DNA from: Cyanobacteriota bacterium
Lineage (GTDB): Bacteria; Acidobacteriota; Vicinamibacteria; Vicinamibacterales; UBA2999
Assembly (NCBI GenBank): GCA_019752015.1
Contig: JAIEMQ010000008.1
Coordinates: forward strand, 1-64,000
Direction of reading: 5' to 3'
Length of the DNA: 64,000 nucleotides
In this document: positions 33,301 to 40,906 of the stretch, one piece after another
Position numbering within the stretch: position 1 is the first letter of the stretch
Layout: the number at the start of each line of letters is the position of its first letter
Notes under the pieces: model-generated
Told to the model about the DNA's origin: nothing
What the model saw: the letters and a program-made list of their open reading frames with translations, nothing else
The model's database searches: none
Translations under genes and position numbers: made by a program

Positions 33301-33456
33301 ATGGCGCTTTCTCACAGCATCGGATCCGAAGTCCAGCGACCGCTGGCGGTCGTGATCATCGGCGGGCTGTTCTCGGCGGCGGCGCTGACGCTCCTCGTCC
33401 TGCCCGCCTTGTACGTGATGTTCGAGGGACCGGACGCACCACTTTCTGGGAGCTGA
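30385..33456 (+). CDS. czcA: CzcA-type heavy-metal RND efflux pump (cassette 3)
   Basis: 1023 residues beginning MIRRIVSVALHQPVYILLLL with VEAFPDVTDVQVTV. Helix 4 reads [15 protein letters not shown] with Asp393, Asp399 and Glu406, the CzcA-type set for divalent cations. The periplasmic loops and the final helices ([19 protein letters not shown]) are complete. The sequence is as distant from the other two CzcA proteins as they are from each other by eye, so separate origins are likelier than local duplication. Confidence 0.95.
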   Translation: MIRRIVSVALHQPVYILLLLVLFVAGGIAAFRSLPVEAFPDVTDVQVTVITLFPGHAPEEVEKQVTIPLEIGLSGLPNAVRMFSHTQFGLSYIILTFNDNANDYFARQQVLERLQAVDLPSGVQPRLGPLSTAIGEIYRYHVAGKGSSPSELRSVQDWVVARNLKMIPGVADVVSLGGFIKQYDVTVNTARMKSYNVTLQQVFTALGRGNANAGGSFLERGEQQYLIRGIGMLRSSDDIGDIVVAEHRGTPLLIRDIADVKVGAVPRQGIVGQDGDDEIVAGVVLMRKGENPSEVLAAVKDRVAALNASILPKPVRLVPFYDRTKLIDTTLHTVFKNLLEGALLVTVVLYLFLGNLRAAGIVAVVIPLSLLATFIGLRLRGIPANLLSLGAMDFGIIVDGAVIVLENIFRHLTERQDHHRVPKAIVLDAAVEVGRPTVFSMLVIIIAHLPIFTLQRNEGRIFAPMAYTVVSALIGSLLFSLTLVPLLSLFFLGHTKAHEDNLLVRACKRAYQPVLRFALERRIVVLGAAVVALLASLALVPKLGTEFLPELNEGALWINIILPPGISVSETSRQLARVRSTLRQFPEVVSVLSKAGRPEDGTDPKMINMAEFFVDVKPEAEWRRGLTKDRLLDQMNTALQTIPGIKPSFSQPIRDNVLESISQIDGQIVVKVFGEDVDVLRRLANDVLYTIAPVRGIARAFVDRAGQVPQLQIEIDRARAARYGLNVADVEDVIETALGGKTATELWEGERRFKVVVRLSEEERQDEAAIANVLVDTPNGLRIRLSEVATVSVASGSMNIARESGIRVAAIAVFIRGRDMGGVVNEMQQRVAALRLPAGYYVTWGGEFENQQRAMARLRLIVPISILLIFVLLFNAFGAVKHAALILVNVPFALIGGILALYLTGIHLSVSAAIGFIALFGQAVLNGVVMVSYFNQLRRTGVGAYRAAFDGSLVRLRTVLMTTLLAMLGLTPMALSHSIGSEVQRPLAVVIIGGLFSAAALTLLVLPALYVMFEGPDAPLSGS

Positions 33457-33460
33457 CGAT

Positions 33461-34993
33461 ATGACAACTTGGAGCTTGATCTGTTTCGTGCTCGTGACGG
33501 CGATCGGAACAGGGTGTGCACATCACGTGCGAACCCATACGTACGCGTGGCAACGGCGAGGCCGGGTGGCATCGGTGATTCACGCGATTGCGCTGGCATT
33601 CATTTTGGTGTCAGTTGTGCCGCCGGCCTTGGCACGAGGCCAGTCCGGATCGCAGAACCCCACCGCGGCGCCGCCTGTGCCACCGCGGCTCACGTTGCCC
33701 CAGGCCGAGGAGTTGCTGCGTCTTCGCAACCTTGCCGTCGTCACGCGGCGCCGTCAACTGGACGCCAACGTCGCTGCCCGCGTGATCGCGGGTTTCAAGC
33801 CGAATCCAGTATTGACGCTTGGGGCGCAGCAGTTCCCATATGCCACGAACGTGCCCGGCAGTGCGCCGCGATTTGTGTCGACGAATCCGGACGCGGGTGC
33901 AAACCCGCTGTACACCATTCATGTGGACAAAACTGTGGAGCGCGGTGGCAAGCGTGAACTTCGCATGGAGCAGGCCGATGCAATCGTGGACGGCGCGACG
34001 GCGCAAATCGAGGACGCGCTTCGTGTTCAAGGGTTTCAACTGCGGCAGGTGTTCGTGAGTGCCATGTTGGCTCGCGACAACCTGAGTCTGGCATCGCAGA
34101 TTCAGGACGACTACACAAACACCGTCACGATCGTTGCGACGCGCGTGCGCGCCGGCGACCTCCCACCAGTCGAGCTGTACCGTGCGCAGGCCGCGAACTT
34201 GCCGTTTCGACAAGCCACGCTCGACGCCCAGAACGGTTACGAACAGGCGATCCGCGACGTGCTGAACGTGCTCGACGCGGGGCCGGACGATGTCGCCGCA
34301 TCCCGGCCGGCGGCGACGTACCCCGCGTCGGACCGCGGTGTGCTGGCCGATCGAACGCTGTCGCTGGCTGTCGCACCACAAACGCTCGCAGTTTCGACGC
34401 CTCTGGAGATAGAGGGCAGCTTCAGCGCGAGACCCGTGATGTTGTCCATTGCAGAACTGCGTGCGCTGGCACTGGCGAACCGTCCCGACCTGCGCTGGGC
34501 GCGAAGCAATGTCAAAGTGGCGCAGTCGGCGACGCGTCTGGCTCGGGCCGAGCGCGCGCGAGACGTCGTGGTCGGCCTCGAATACCAGCGGGTGGGCAGC
34601 GATCAAGCAGTGGGCGTCACGACGCAAATCCCGTTATTCGTGTATAACAACCAGAGGACGGGTATCACGCAAGCCACGGCCCTCGAACAGGCGGCCGAAG
34701 CGCAGGTGCGCCAAGCGGAACGGCAGGCGCTCACCGACGTGGACAAAGCGTACCAAGCGTACCTCGCGGCGAGCCGGACACTCGCCCTCTACAATCAAGG
34801 CAATCTCAAGCAGGTCGAAGATGTCCGCAGCATCACCGCGTACACCTACCAGCGCGGCGCCGTCCGGTTGTTGGAACTCCTCGATGCCGAGCGCATGGCG
34901 CGACAGACCTTGGTCGCGTTCAACCAGGCGCGGGCGGCCTACCAACTCGCGCTCTTTCAACTGGAGGCGGCGACCGGCGTTCGGTTGCCGTGA
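33461..34993 (+). CDS. czcC: CzcC-family outer-membrane efflux factor (cassette 3)
   Basis: 510 residues. The ATG at 33461 follows GGGAG; a first hydrophobic stretch with Cys (LICFVLVTAIGTGCAHH) is followed by a second signal-like segment (VIHAIALAFILVSVVPPALA), so the true processing site is uncertain. The TolC repeats are present: LTLPQAEELLRLRNLAVVTRR, FKPNPVLTLGAQQFP and, in the second half, LALANRPDLRWARSNVKVA. The C-terminal helix has YQRGAVRLLELLDAERMARQ. It completes the third RND system. Confidence 0.9.
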   Translation: MTTWSLICFVLVTAIGTGCAHHVRTHTYAWQRRGRVASVIHAIALAFILVSVVPPALARGQSGSQNPTAAPPVPPRLTLPQAEELLRLRNLAVVTRRRQLDANVAARVIAGFKPNPVLTLGAQQFPYATNVPGSAPRFVSTNPDAGANPLYTIHVDKTVERGGKRELRMEQADAIVDGATAQIEDALRVQGFQLRQVFVSAMLARDNLSLASQIQDDYTNTVTIVATRVRAGDLPPVELYRAQAANLPFRQATLDAQNGYEQAIRDVLNVLDAGPDDVAASRPAATYPASDRGVLADRTLSLAVAPQTLAVSTPLEIEGSFSARPVMLSIAELRALALANRPDLRWARSNVKVAQSATRLARAERARDVVVGLEYQRVGSDQAVGVTTQIPLFVYNNQRTGITQATALEQAAEAQVRQAERQALTDVDKAYQAYLAASRTLALYNQGNLKQVEDVRSITAYTYQRGAVRLLELLDAERMARQTLVAFNQARAAYQLALFQLEAATGVRLP

Positions 34994-35118
34994 GCAACTC
35001 ATGCCGGGGGCCGCTGACGGCGTGATCGTCATCTATCGATGGGAGGGACTGCCGCGAGGGATCGTCGGATGGTGACGTTGTAGAATCCTCGCTCGGTGCC
35101 CCGGGCGCCTCCCGCTCA

Positions 35119-35817
35119 TCGCTGTTCACGCAGGATCGAACTCGCGTCTTCGAGCTCTGCGACGCGATACGATCGCGCAGTCTCTCGCACACCTTCGAAT
35201 GCGAGACGCGGCTGGATCGCCTCGACGGAGAGCTGTTGCTCGCGATGCACCGCGCGCGCCTGCGCGCTTTGAGCTTCGGCGTCGAATCAGTCGCAGACAC
35301 GACGCTGAAGAAGGTGGGACGACGTCCGATCCCCGAGCCTCACCAGCGCGAGGTTCTGCGACGGTGCCGCGACCTCGGCATCGTGACCGCGGCCTTCTAT
35401 GTGCTCGGGTTCGCCGAGGACACCTGGGACTCTATTCAGGCGACGATTGAATACTCAATCGACCTCGGATCGACGGTGGCTCAGTTCAAGATCCTGACGC
35501 CTTATCCGGGCACACCGCTCTACAAGCGGATGCTGCCAACGATCACTGAAACTGACTGGGAACGGTTCGACGGCTTTACGCCGACGTTCACGCACGCCTC
35601 ATTGACGCATGCGGAGCTGCGGTTTCTGTTAGGGAACGCGTACACGCAATTCTACATGCGTCCGTCGTTCCTCACGAATTACATGCGCATCGCCATGCCG
35701 CAAGTGCGAACGCTGGTCGAATCACTGGACGGGCGCGTTCGCGAACATCACAGGCGGGACGTCATGGCCAAGAAACGGTCGCTTGCGGACGACCGATTGG
35801 CGGCGCCGGTGTGCTGA
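35119..35817 (+). pseudogene. C-terminal half of a radical SAM protein
   Basis: The continuous frame reads LFTQDRTRVFELCDAI, FECETRLDRLDGELL, LSFGVESVADTTLKKVGRRP, AAFYVLGFAEDTWDSIQ and TPYPGTPLYKRML. These are strands 3-6 of the radical SAM barrel and the C-terminal region of the B12-dependent group (YMRPSFLTNYMRI). The cluster-binding Cys triad should be about 60 residues further upstream but is absent; the frame runs into unrelated sequence before 35119. No start codon fits. It is most simply the other end of the gene begun at 28830. Confidence 0.75.
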
Positions 35818-35835
35818 CAGCTCGTTCGCAAGCGC

Positions 35836-36417
35836 ATGGATCTGACCGGCCTGCCTGGACTCCCTCACTGGCTGCCATACTGCGGCATCTTGATTGCGGC
35901 CGCCGTGGAAGGCGAAATCGCGTACATCGCCGTGACGCTGGTCGCGAGCGGACAGCTCAATGCGATCGGCGTCCTGGTGTCGGGCACCATCGGTGCGGCG
36001 CTCGGCGATCAGGCATTCTTTTTTGCGTTTCGCGGCCGCCTGCCCCGGTGGCTGTCGCGGTATCCGTGGCTGCAGCAGCGGGCGGCGCCGCTCGTCGAGC
36101 GCGTGCGGCGCCGCGCGGCGTTGATGGTGCTGCTGATCCGGTTTGCGCCCGGCCTGCGCATTGCCATCATCGCCGCTTGCGCGTGGGCCGACGTGCCGCC
36201 GCGGAAGTTTGCGGCGCTCAACCTGCTCTCGGCCTTGGTGTGGGCCTCGGCCGTGATGGCGCTCGTCGGGTGGTTCGGGCCGGCGTTTTTCGCGCAGTTC
36301 GGACTCGGAGGATGGAAGGGCGCGTTGATCGTTGGCGCCGCGTTATTCGGGTTGCTCAAGGTGCTCGGCTGGTTCGAACGCCGCGCGTTGGAACGCCCAC
36401 ACTCCGTCAATTCGTAG
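35836..36417 (+). CDS. DedA-family membrane protein
   Basis: 193 residues from ATG 35836. Membrane segments include PYCGILIAAAVEGEIAYIAV, VLVSGTIGAALGDQAFFFAF and the C-terminal GALIVGAALFGLLKVLGWF. The conserved pieces E-x-E near the start and FFAFRGRLPRW and LLIRFAPGLRIAIIAACAW (the FxRFxPxxR-type motif) place it in DedA/VTT, proteins that move lipid carriers such as undecaprenyl phosphate or phospholipids across the inner membrane. It follows the radical SAM fragment by 18 bases and precedes a DegT-type gene, consistent with envelope glycan work. Confidence 0.88.
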   Translation: MDLTGLPGLPHWLPYCGILIAAAVEGEIAYIAVTLVASGQLNAIGVLVSGTIGAALGDQAFFFAFRGRLPRWLSRYPWLQQRAAPLVERVRRRAALMVLLIRFAPGLRIAIIAACAWADVPPRKFAALNLLSALVWASAVMALVGWFGPAFFAQFGLGGWKGALIVGAALFGLLKVLGWFERRALERPHSVNS

Positions 36418-36430
36418 CGAGGCAGTAACC

Positions 36431-37726
36431 ATGGCCGCTATCTCGAGGTTCGGCACGCGGGTCGTTCCGGACTTACAGCAGATCATCCGGCAGTGCCGCG
36501 AGCGCAATCAGCTCGTCCAGGGCCCGCACATCGAGGAGTTCGAGCACGAGTTCGCGCGCGTTCTCGGCTCGGGGCACGTTCGTGCGTGTTCGACCGAGTA
36601 CGGCCGGATGGCGCTCTATTTCATCCTCAAGGCGATGGACTTTCCGCCCGGCGCCGAGAGTCATCGTCCCGGCGTTCACCTTCTGGGTCGTTCCAGAAAT
36701 CGCGCGCGTCGCCGGCCTCACCCCGGTATTCGTGGACATCGATCCCCTGACGTTCACGATGGATCCGGCAGCCGCGGCCCGCGCGGTCACGCCGAACACG
36801 CGGGCAATTCTTCCGACCCATCTGTATGGCATGTCATGCGACATGGATCCGATCCTCGAGCTGGCGCGGCGCCACCAACTGCGAGTCATCGAGGACTGCG
36901 CTCACTCACTCGGCGCCACCTACAAGGGCCGGATGGTGGGCACCCACGGCGACGCGAGCTTCTTCAGCTTCCAGGCATTCAAGCCACTGAATACCTACGG
37001 CGGCGGGCTCGCCTGGATGCGTGATGCGGACGTTGCGCGCAGAGTCGGTGAATACGCGGGCGCGGAAGCGTGGCCGGCGGAGAAGCGCGTCGAACGCATT
37101 CTTGGTCCGGCAAATGGCAGCACACGTTCATCCGGCCGAAGGTCTTCACCTATTCGCTCTTCCCGATCTGGTACGCCGCGTCGTGGGTGAATGCGAAGCC
37201 GGAAGAGCGCTTGTGGGAGCGCGTCCGCCGTCTCGATCCGCTGCCGCAACAGTACCGCGGGCGCTTCTCCAATGTGCAGGCGGCGATCGGACTCGCGGGG
37301 CTCGCGCGGCTGCCAGTGGTCATCGAGCGCACGAGGCGGCACGCATTGATGCTGGATCAGTTGCTGGGGGATGCTCCCGGCATCACCATTCCCCGAATTC
37401 CGCCGGACCGCACACACGTCTACTATCAATACTGCGCCTACGTGCCGGACAGCGAGAGCTTCGTGAAGCGGTGCATTCGCCGCGGTGTCGATGTGGCGCC
37501 CATGCACGTGGATGTCTGCACCGGCATGGAGTTGTTCGGGTGGACGGGTGGACCGATGCCGGGCGCGGCGAAGGCGTCGACAGCGGTGCAGGTGCCGGTG
37601 TATGAGTCGCTGGCGGATCACGAAATCGAGCGGATCGGACGGCTCGTGCGACAGCAGGCCGAGGCGCACATCGGCAGGGCAAGCCGTTCACCGCGGACCA
37701 GGATCGCCGGCGATCCTGGGGGCTAA
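36431..37726 (+). pseudogene. DegT/DnrJ/EryC1 aminotransferase, two frameshifts
   Basis: Three frames in series make one PLP-dependent sugar aminotransferase. Frame one (from ATG 36431) has QLVQGPHIEEFEHEFARVLG; frame two continues after about 36659 with VIVPAFTFWVVPEIARVAGL, EDCAHSLGATYKGRMVG and the PLP-Lys segment FFSFQAFKPLNTYGGG; frame three from about 37110 gives FIRPKVFTYSLFPIWYA and the C-terminal domain ending at 37726. The first shift fits one extra A in GCCGAGAGTCATC. Two separate shifts imply either a dead gene or assembly errors. An intact enzyme would aminate a nucleotide-sugar ketone. Confidence 0.85.
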
Positions 37727-37866
37727 AACCTGATCCCGATACCCGCGCGGACCTGGTGTGCGCGCAACGGTTGTCCCAACCCCAGGACGGCGCCGAGGAC
37801 GTCGTTGGGAAACAGCTGCTTATATCGATACCCGACGTCGACGTGAACGTGCAAGCGGGACGCACA
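37723..37866 (-). pseudogene. C-terminal remnant of an outer-membrane barrel protein
   Basis: The minus-strand frame reads LHVHVDVGYRYKQLFPNDVL and ends VRAGIGIRF followed by TAG at 37725. The final alternating strand closing on Phe is the standard C-terminal signal of outer-membrane barrels recognised by the Bam complex. Only about 47 residues remain; a stop at 37869 blocks the frame. It converges on the end of the DegT gene, overlapping it by a few bases. Confidence 0.55.
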
Positions 37867-37945
37867 TTACGGTTCCGTGCCGCGCCTCTGCCGTAAGAAA
37901 TTTTCCGGCGAAGCGGCATTACGAAGACGCATACTCGATCGCAAC

Positions 37946-37970
37946 TCCCGGCGCCGATGCGGCGCCGGGA
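37946..37970 (+). other. Perfect 10-bp hairpin upstream of zf-TFIIB gene
   Basis: TCCCGGCGCC at 37946-37955 pairs with GGCGCCGGGA at 37961-37970 around a five-base loop (GATGC). It ends 19 bases before the start of the zf-TFIIB gene, outside its GAGGTG ribosome site. It has no T-run. It could be a terminator for upstream reading or a 5' untranslated structure. Confidence 0.4.
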
Positions 37971-37989
37971 CACGTGATGAGGTGGACAG

Positions 37990-38253
37990 ATGGCTGACTT
38001 GCAATGTCCGAAATGCCAGGCCGTGATGCGCAGCTACGAGCGCAACGGCATCACCGTCGACCAATGTACTGGCTGCTCCGGGATTTTTCTCGATCGCGGC
38101 GAGTTGGAGCGGCTGATTCAAGCTGAGGACGTCCATTACAGCGGCGGCGGCCAGGGAGGACCAAGCGGCGATCCCCAGGCGCCGCGCCGCGGCTTTCTCG
38201 ATCGCGTGCTCGGTGGACATCATTCAGGTTACGGACGGCGCGGACACCACTAA
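37990..38253 (+). CDS. zf-TFIIB domain protein
   Basis: 87 residues. Two Cys pairs, CPKCQ (residues 6-9) and CTGC (26-29), with GIFLDRGELERL form the zf-TFIIB domain, a small zinc ribbon common in bacteria and of uncertain role. The C-terminus is Gly/Arg/His-rich (GGHHSGYGRRGHH). A GAGGTG ribosome site precedes the ATG. Zinc binding is expected from the Cys arrangement. The PhoD-like gene starts 6 bases after the stop. Confidence 0.88.
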   Translation: MADLQCPKCQAVMRSYERNGITVDQCTGCSGIFLDRGELERLIQAEDVHYSGGGQGGPSGDPQAPRRGFLDRVLGGHHSGYGRRGHH

Positions 38254-38259
38254 AGTCGG

Positions 38260-39939
38260 ATGCCGGGCTTAGTCCTCGGTCCGCTGCTGCGGCACGCCGG
38301 CGCGGCCGACGCAACCGTCTGGGTCGAGACCGACGGGCCGTGTACGATCGAGATCCTGGATCGACGGTCGGAGACGTTCGAGGTGTGCGGTCACCATTAT
38401 GGAATCGTGACCCTCGACGGATTGGCCGCGGGAGTCACCTACCCGTACGCGGTCGCACTGAACGGCGTCCGGAAGTGGCCCGACGGCGACGCTTCCGTTC
38501 CCCCAAGTGTCCTGCGAACGATTGATCCATCAGCGGCGTTGCGGCTCATGTTCGGGTCGTGTCGCGTCACGTCATGGCAGACGCGGGGCCCGGGTTCGGG
38601 CCCGGCCACCGATCCCGGCCACGGCCCCGACGCGCTGCGCGCCCTCGCCACGCGATTGCGCAACACTCCGGTCGACGATTGGCCACACGCGCTGATTCTG
38701 CTTGGCGATCAGGTGTATGCCGATGAGCCTTCGCCTCGCACGCTCGCTTTCGTGCGGGCCAGGCGCAGCACGGCGGGCGCGCACGGGGAGGAGGTGCGCG
38801 ACTTCGAAGAGTACGCGCAACTTTATCAGGAAGCCTGGCAGGAGCCGCACGTCCGCTGGCTGTTGTCGACCGTGCCCACGACCATGCTGTGGGACGATCA
38901 TGACGTCCATGACGACTGGAATATCTCCGCCGAGTGGCAGGAACAGACTCGAGCGCAGCCGTGGTGGGCGGAACGGCTGACCAGCGCGATCATGGCGTAC
39001 TGGGTCTATCAGCACCTTGGCAATCTGTCGCCGGCGGCGCTCGCCGCGGAGCCGCTGCTGGCCGCAGCGCGAGCCGGCGACGGCGGCGCCGCCCTGCGCG
39101 CGTCGGCCGAGCGCCTGTCCAGCGACCCGTCAGCGGGGCGATGGAGCATCGCGCGCGACTTCGGCACGACGCGCTTGCTGGGCGTCGACTGCCGCAGCGC
39201 CCGCGCGCTCGCGCCGGGCGCGCGATCGATGCTGCCGGCCGGCGAGTGGCGGTGGCTCGAGGAGCAGGTCCGTGGCGACTTCGACCACCTGTTGATCGGT
39301 CTTCCCGATCCCTACCTGCTGACGCCGGCACTGCACCATCTCGAGGCCGCGATCGAGATCGTCTGCGACGGCGCTCTCGGCCGTCGCGCCGCGGCCGCCG
39401 CCGAACACCTGCGGCAAGCCTGGGACCTGGACCACTGGGCGGCGTTCGACGCGTCGTTCCGCAGGCTGACGGCCTTGCTCCAGGACGTGGCGTCGGGACG
39501 TTATGGTGTGCCGCCGTCCACCATCCTCACGCTTTCCGGAGACGTGCATCACTGCCTGCTGTCGTCGTTGGCATTCCCGCGCCACATCGGCGCGGTCAGC
39601 CGGGTCTATGAAGCGATCTGCTCGCCGCTGAGGAATCCGCTTCGTCTGCGCGATCGCATCGTGGTGCGGCTGCTGTGCACCCGATTCATATCGAGGCTGA
39701 TGCGCGCGCTCGCGCGATGCGTGGGCAGCGCCAGGCTGCCCTTCGAATGGCACCGCCTCGCCGGGCCCATGTTCGACAACCAGATTGGGACCGTCGAACT
39801 GCACGGCCGATCGGCCGTGATCCGCTACGAGCGGGCGGTCGATTCGAATGGGAGGGAGCCGCGCCTCGCCCTGCAGTTCGAGCATCAGCTTTCGACCAGC
39901 GACGCACGACCGACGCAACGCGGCTCCGGTGGTGATTGA
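38260..39939 (+). CDS. PhoD-like alkaline phosphatase family protein
   Basis: 559 residues. An N-terminal fibronectin-like domain (ATVWVETDGPCTIEIL to about residue 85) is followed by the metallophosphatase domain: FGSCRVTSW, ILLGDQVYADE, TMLWDDHDVHDDW (metal ligands) and LTLSGDVHHCLL near residue 430. This is the PhoD/alkaline phosphatase D arrangement, which uses Fe and Ca to cleave phosphodiesters and phosphomonoesters. No signal peptide or Tat motif is visible at the ATG, so it may act in the cytoplasm, unlike classical PhoD. Confidence 0.88.
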   Translation: MPGLVLGPLLRHAGAADATVWVETDGPCTIEILDRRSETFEVCGHHYGIVTLDGLAAGVTYPYAVALNGVRKWPDGDASVPPSVLRTIDPSAALRLMFGSCRVTSWQTRGPGSGPATDPGHGPDALRALATRLRNTPVDDWPHALILLGDQVYADEPSPRTLAFVRARRSTAGAHGEEVRDFEEYAQLYQEAWQEPHVRWLLSTVPTTMLWDDHDVHDDWNISAEWQEQTRAQPWWAERLTSAIMAYWVYQHLGNLSPAALAAEPLLAAARAGDGGAALRASAERLSSDPSAGRWSIARDFGTTRLLGVDCRSARALAPGARSMLPAGEWRWLEEQVRGDFDHLLIGLPDPYLLTPALHHLEAAIEIVCDGALGRRAAAAAEHLRQAWDLDHWAAFDASFRRLTALLQDVASGRYGVPPSTILTLSGDVHHCLLSSLAFPRHIGAVSRVYEAICSPLRNPLRLRDRIVVRLLCTRFISRLMRALARCVGSARLPFEWHRLAGPMFDNQIGTVELHGRSAVIRYERAVDSNGREPRLALQFEHQLSTSDARPTQRGSGGD

Positions 39940-39975
39940 CGCGCCGGCGCCCGCGGCATGGCTCATGCCTGTCTG

Positions 39976-40005
39976 CTCCTGCCTGCGCAAGCGCGCAGGC
40001 AGGAG
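39976..40005 (+). promoter_or_regulatory. Strong hairpin sequestering the ribosome site of the nuclease-like gene
   Basis: CTCCTGCCTGCGC at 39976-39988 is perfectly complementary to GCGCAGGCAGGAG at 39993-40005, leaving a four-base loop (AAGC). The right arm contains the AGGAGG ribosome site (40001-40006) for the ATG at 40017. A 13-bp GC-rich stem would hide it. Either it limits translation (needing a helper or a coupling ribosome) or it works as a terminator for the phosphatase gene; no T-run follows. Confidence 0.5.
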
Positions 40006-40016
40006 GAACACGTCAA

Positions 40017-40529
40017 ATGGGCGAGCATTCGAAGGATTTCGATGCGAAGAAAGGTAGCCGTTCGCGCCGCGCTTCGCCAGCGACGCAATTTCTGATCGGG
40101 ATCACGGCCGCCCTGATCGCGGTTTTCGCGCTGTCTGCAAACGCGCAGCCAGGCGCATTGCCGATGTCGGTTCGCGCCGTTGTCGACGGCGATACGATTC
40201 GCGTCGGTGCGCGCCGGGTCAGTCTGCTCGGCATCAAGGCACCGAGGCTTGGCGACGCATACAACACGGAGCCGCTGGCCCGGCAGGCGCGCGATCGGCT
40301 GTCGAGTCTCGTGATGCTGCGGTTTGTGCGCCTCGAATACGATGGTCCGCAGCGTGGCAGCGCCTACGTGTTTACCGAAGACGGTGTGTTCGTCAACGCC
40401 GAGATCGTGCGGGCCGGCCTCGCCCGTGTTGCTGGCCGGCCGGCGTTGAAACGGCTCGATGCGTTGCGGGCGGCGGAAGCGGAAGCGCGCGGCGCGCGGC
40501 GCGGCGTCTGGGGACTTGCACCGCGATAA
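40017..40529 (+). CDS. Staphylococcal-nuclease-like (thermonuclease fold) protein
   Basis: 170 residues from ATG 40017. A basic head and hydrophobic segment (FLIGITAALIAVFALSANA) form a signal peptide or anchor. The SNase fold follows: VRAVVDGDTIRVGARRVSLLGIKAP, then PLARQARDRLSSLV and VFTEDGVFVNAEIVRAGLARV. The usual catalytic Arg/Glu/Arg pattern is only partly kept (no obvious Glu after LLGIKAP), so it may be a non-catalytic OB-fold member. It would lie outside the cytoplasm. Its ribosome site is in a strong hairpin. Confidence 0.8.
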   Translation: MGEHSKDFDAKKGSRSRRASPATQFLIGITAALIAVFALSANAQPGALPMSVRAVVDGDTIRVGARRVSLLGIKAPRLGDAYNTEPLARQARDRLSSLVMLRFVRLEYDGPQRGSAYVFTEDGVFVNAEIVRAGLARVAGRPALKRLDALRAAEAEARGARRGVWGLAPR

Positions 40530-40666
40530 AGGGGCGCGCGCTATTCCGCCGTGACGGCGGTGACGGGCTCACTAGGCGGCACCGCCGGCGATCGATTCAC
40601 GTCAAGACCGTCCCTGAAGCGCATGCCGAGGGCTATGCACGAACGATGCTCAAAGAGGCGCGCCGC

Positions 40667-40852
40667 TTACGACCCTGAACCATCACGATCGGGTTCAAAG
40701 GTCTTTTCAGCTTCGTAGCGCTGCGCTTCGGGATCGTGACTGCGCGCGGCGTCTTTCTTCGTTGCAGGTTTCTTGCTGAGTTGGTCATTGGAGACGCCAC
40801 GGTCTCGATGCCCGTGAGGGCGCTCAGACTGCTGGGTGTGCTCTTTGGTCAT
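40667..40852 (-). CDS. Small hydrophilic protein of unknown function
   Basis: 61 residues from ATG 40852. Composition is almost entirely polar and charged (MTKEHTQQSERPHGHRD, then SKKPATKKDAARSHDPEAQ), with no hydrophobic core, signal peptide or Cys. It resembles disordered stress-associated small proteins. The nearest neighbours are transcribed on the other strand, so it would be expressed alone. A moderate call based on clean codon use and the lack of a better frame. Confidence 0.45.
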   Translation of the reverse strand: MTKEHTQQSERPHGHRDRGVSNDQLSKKPATKKDAARSHDPEAQRYEAEKTFEPDRDGSGS

Positions 40853-40906
40853 GCCATATGACAAGCAAACACCGTTCCTCGCGGTTGCCGAAATGGCAGA
40901 GTAGGT

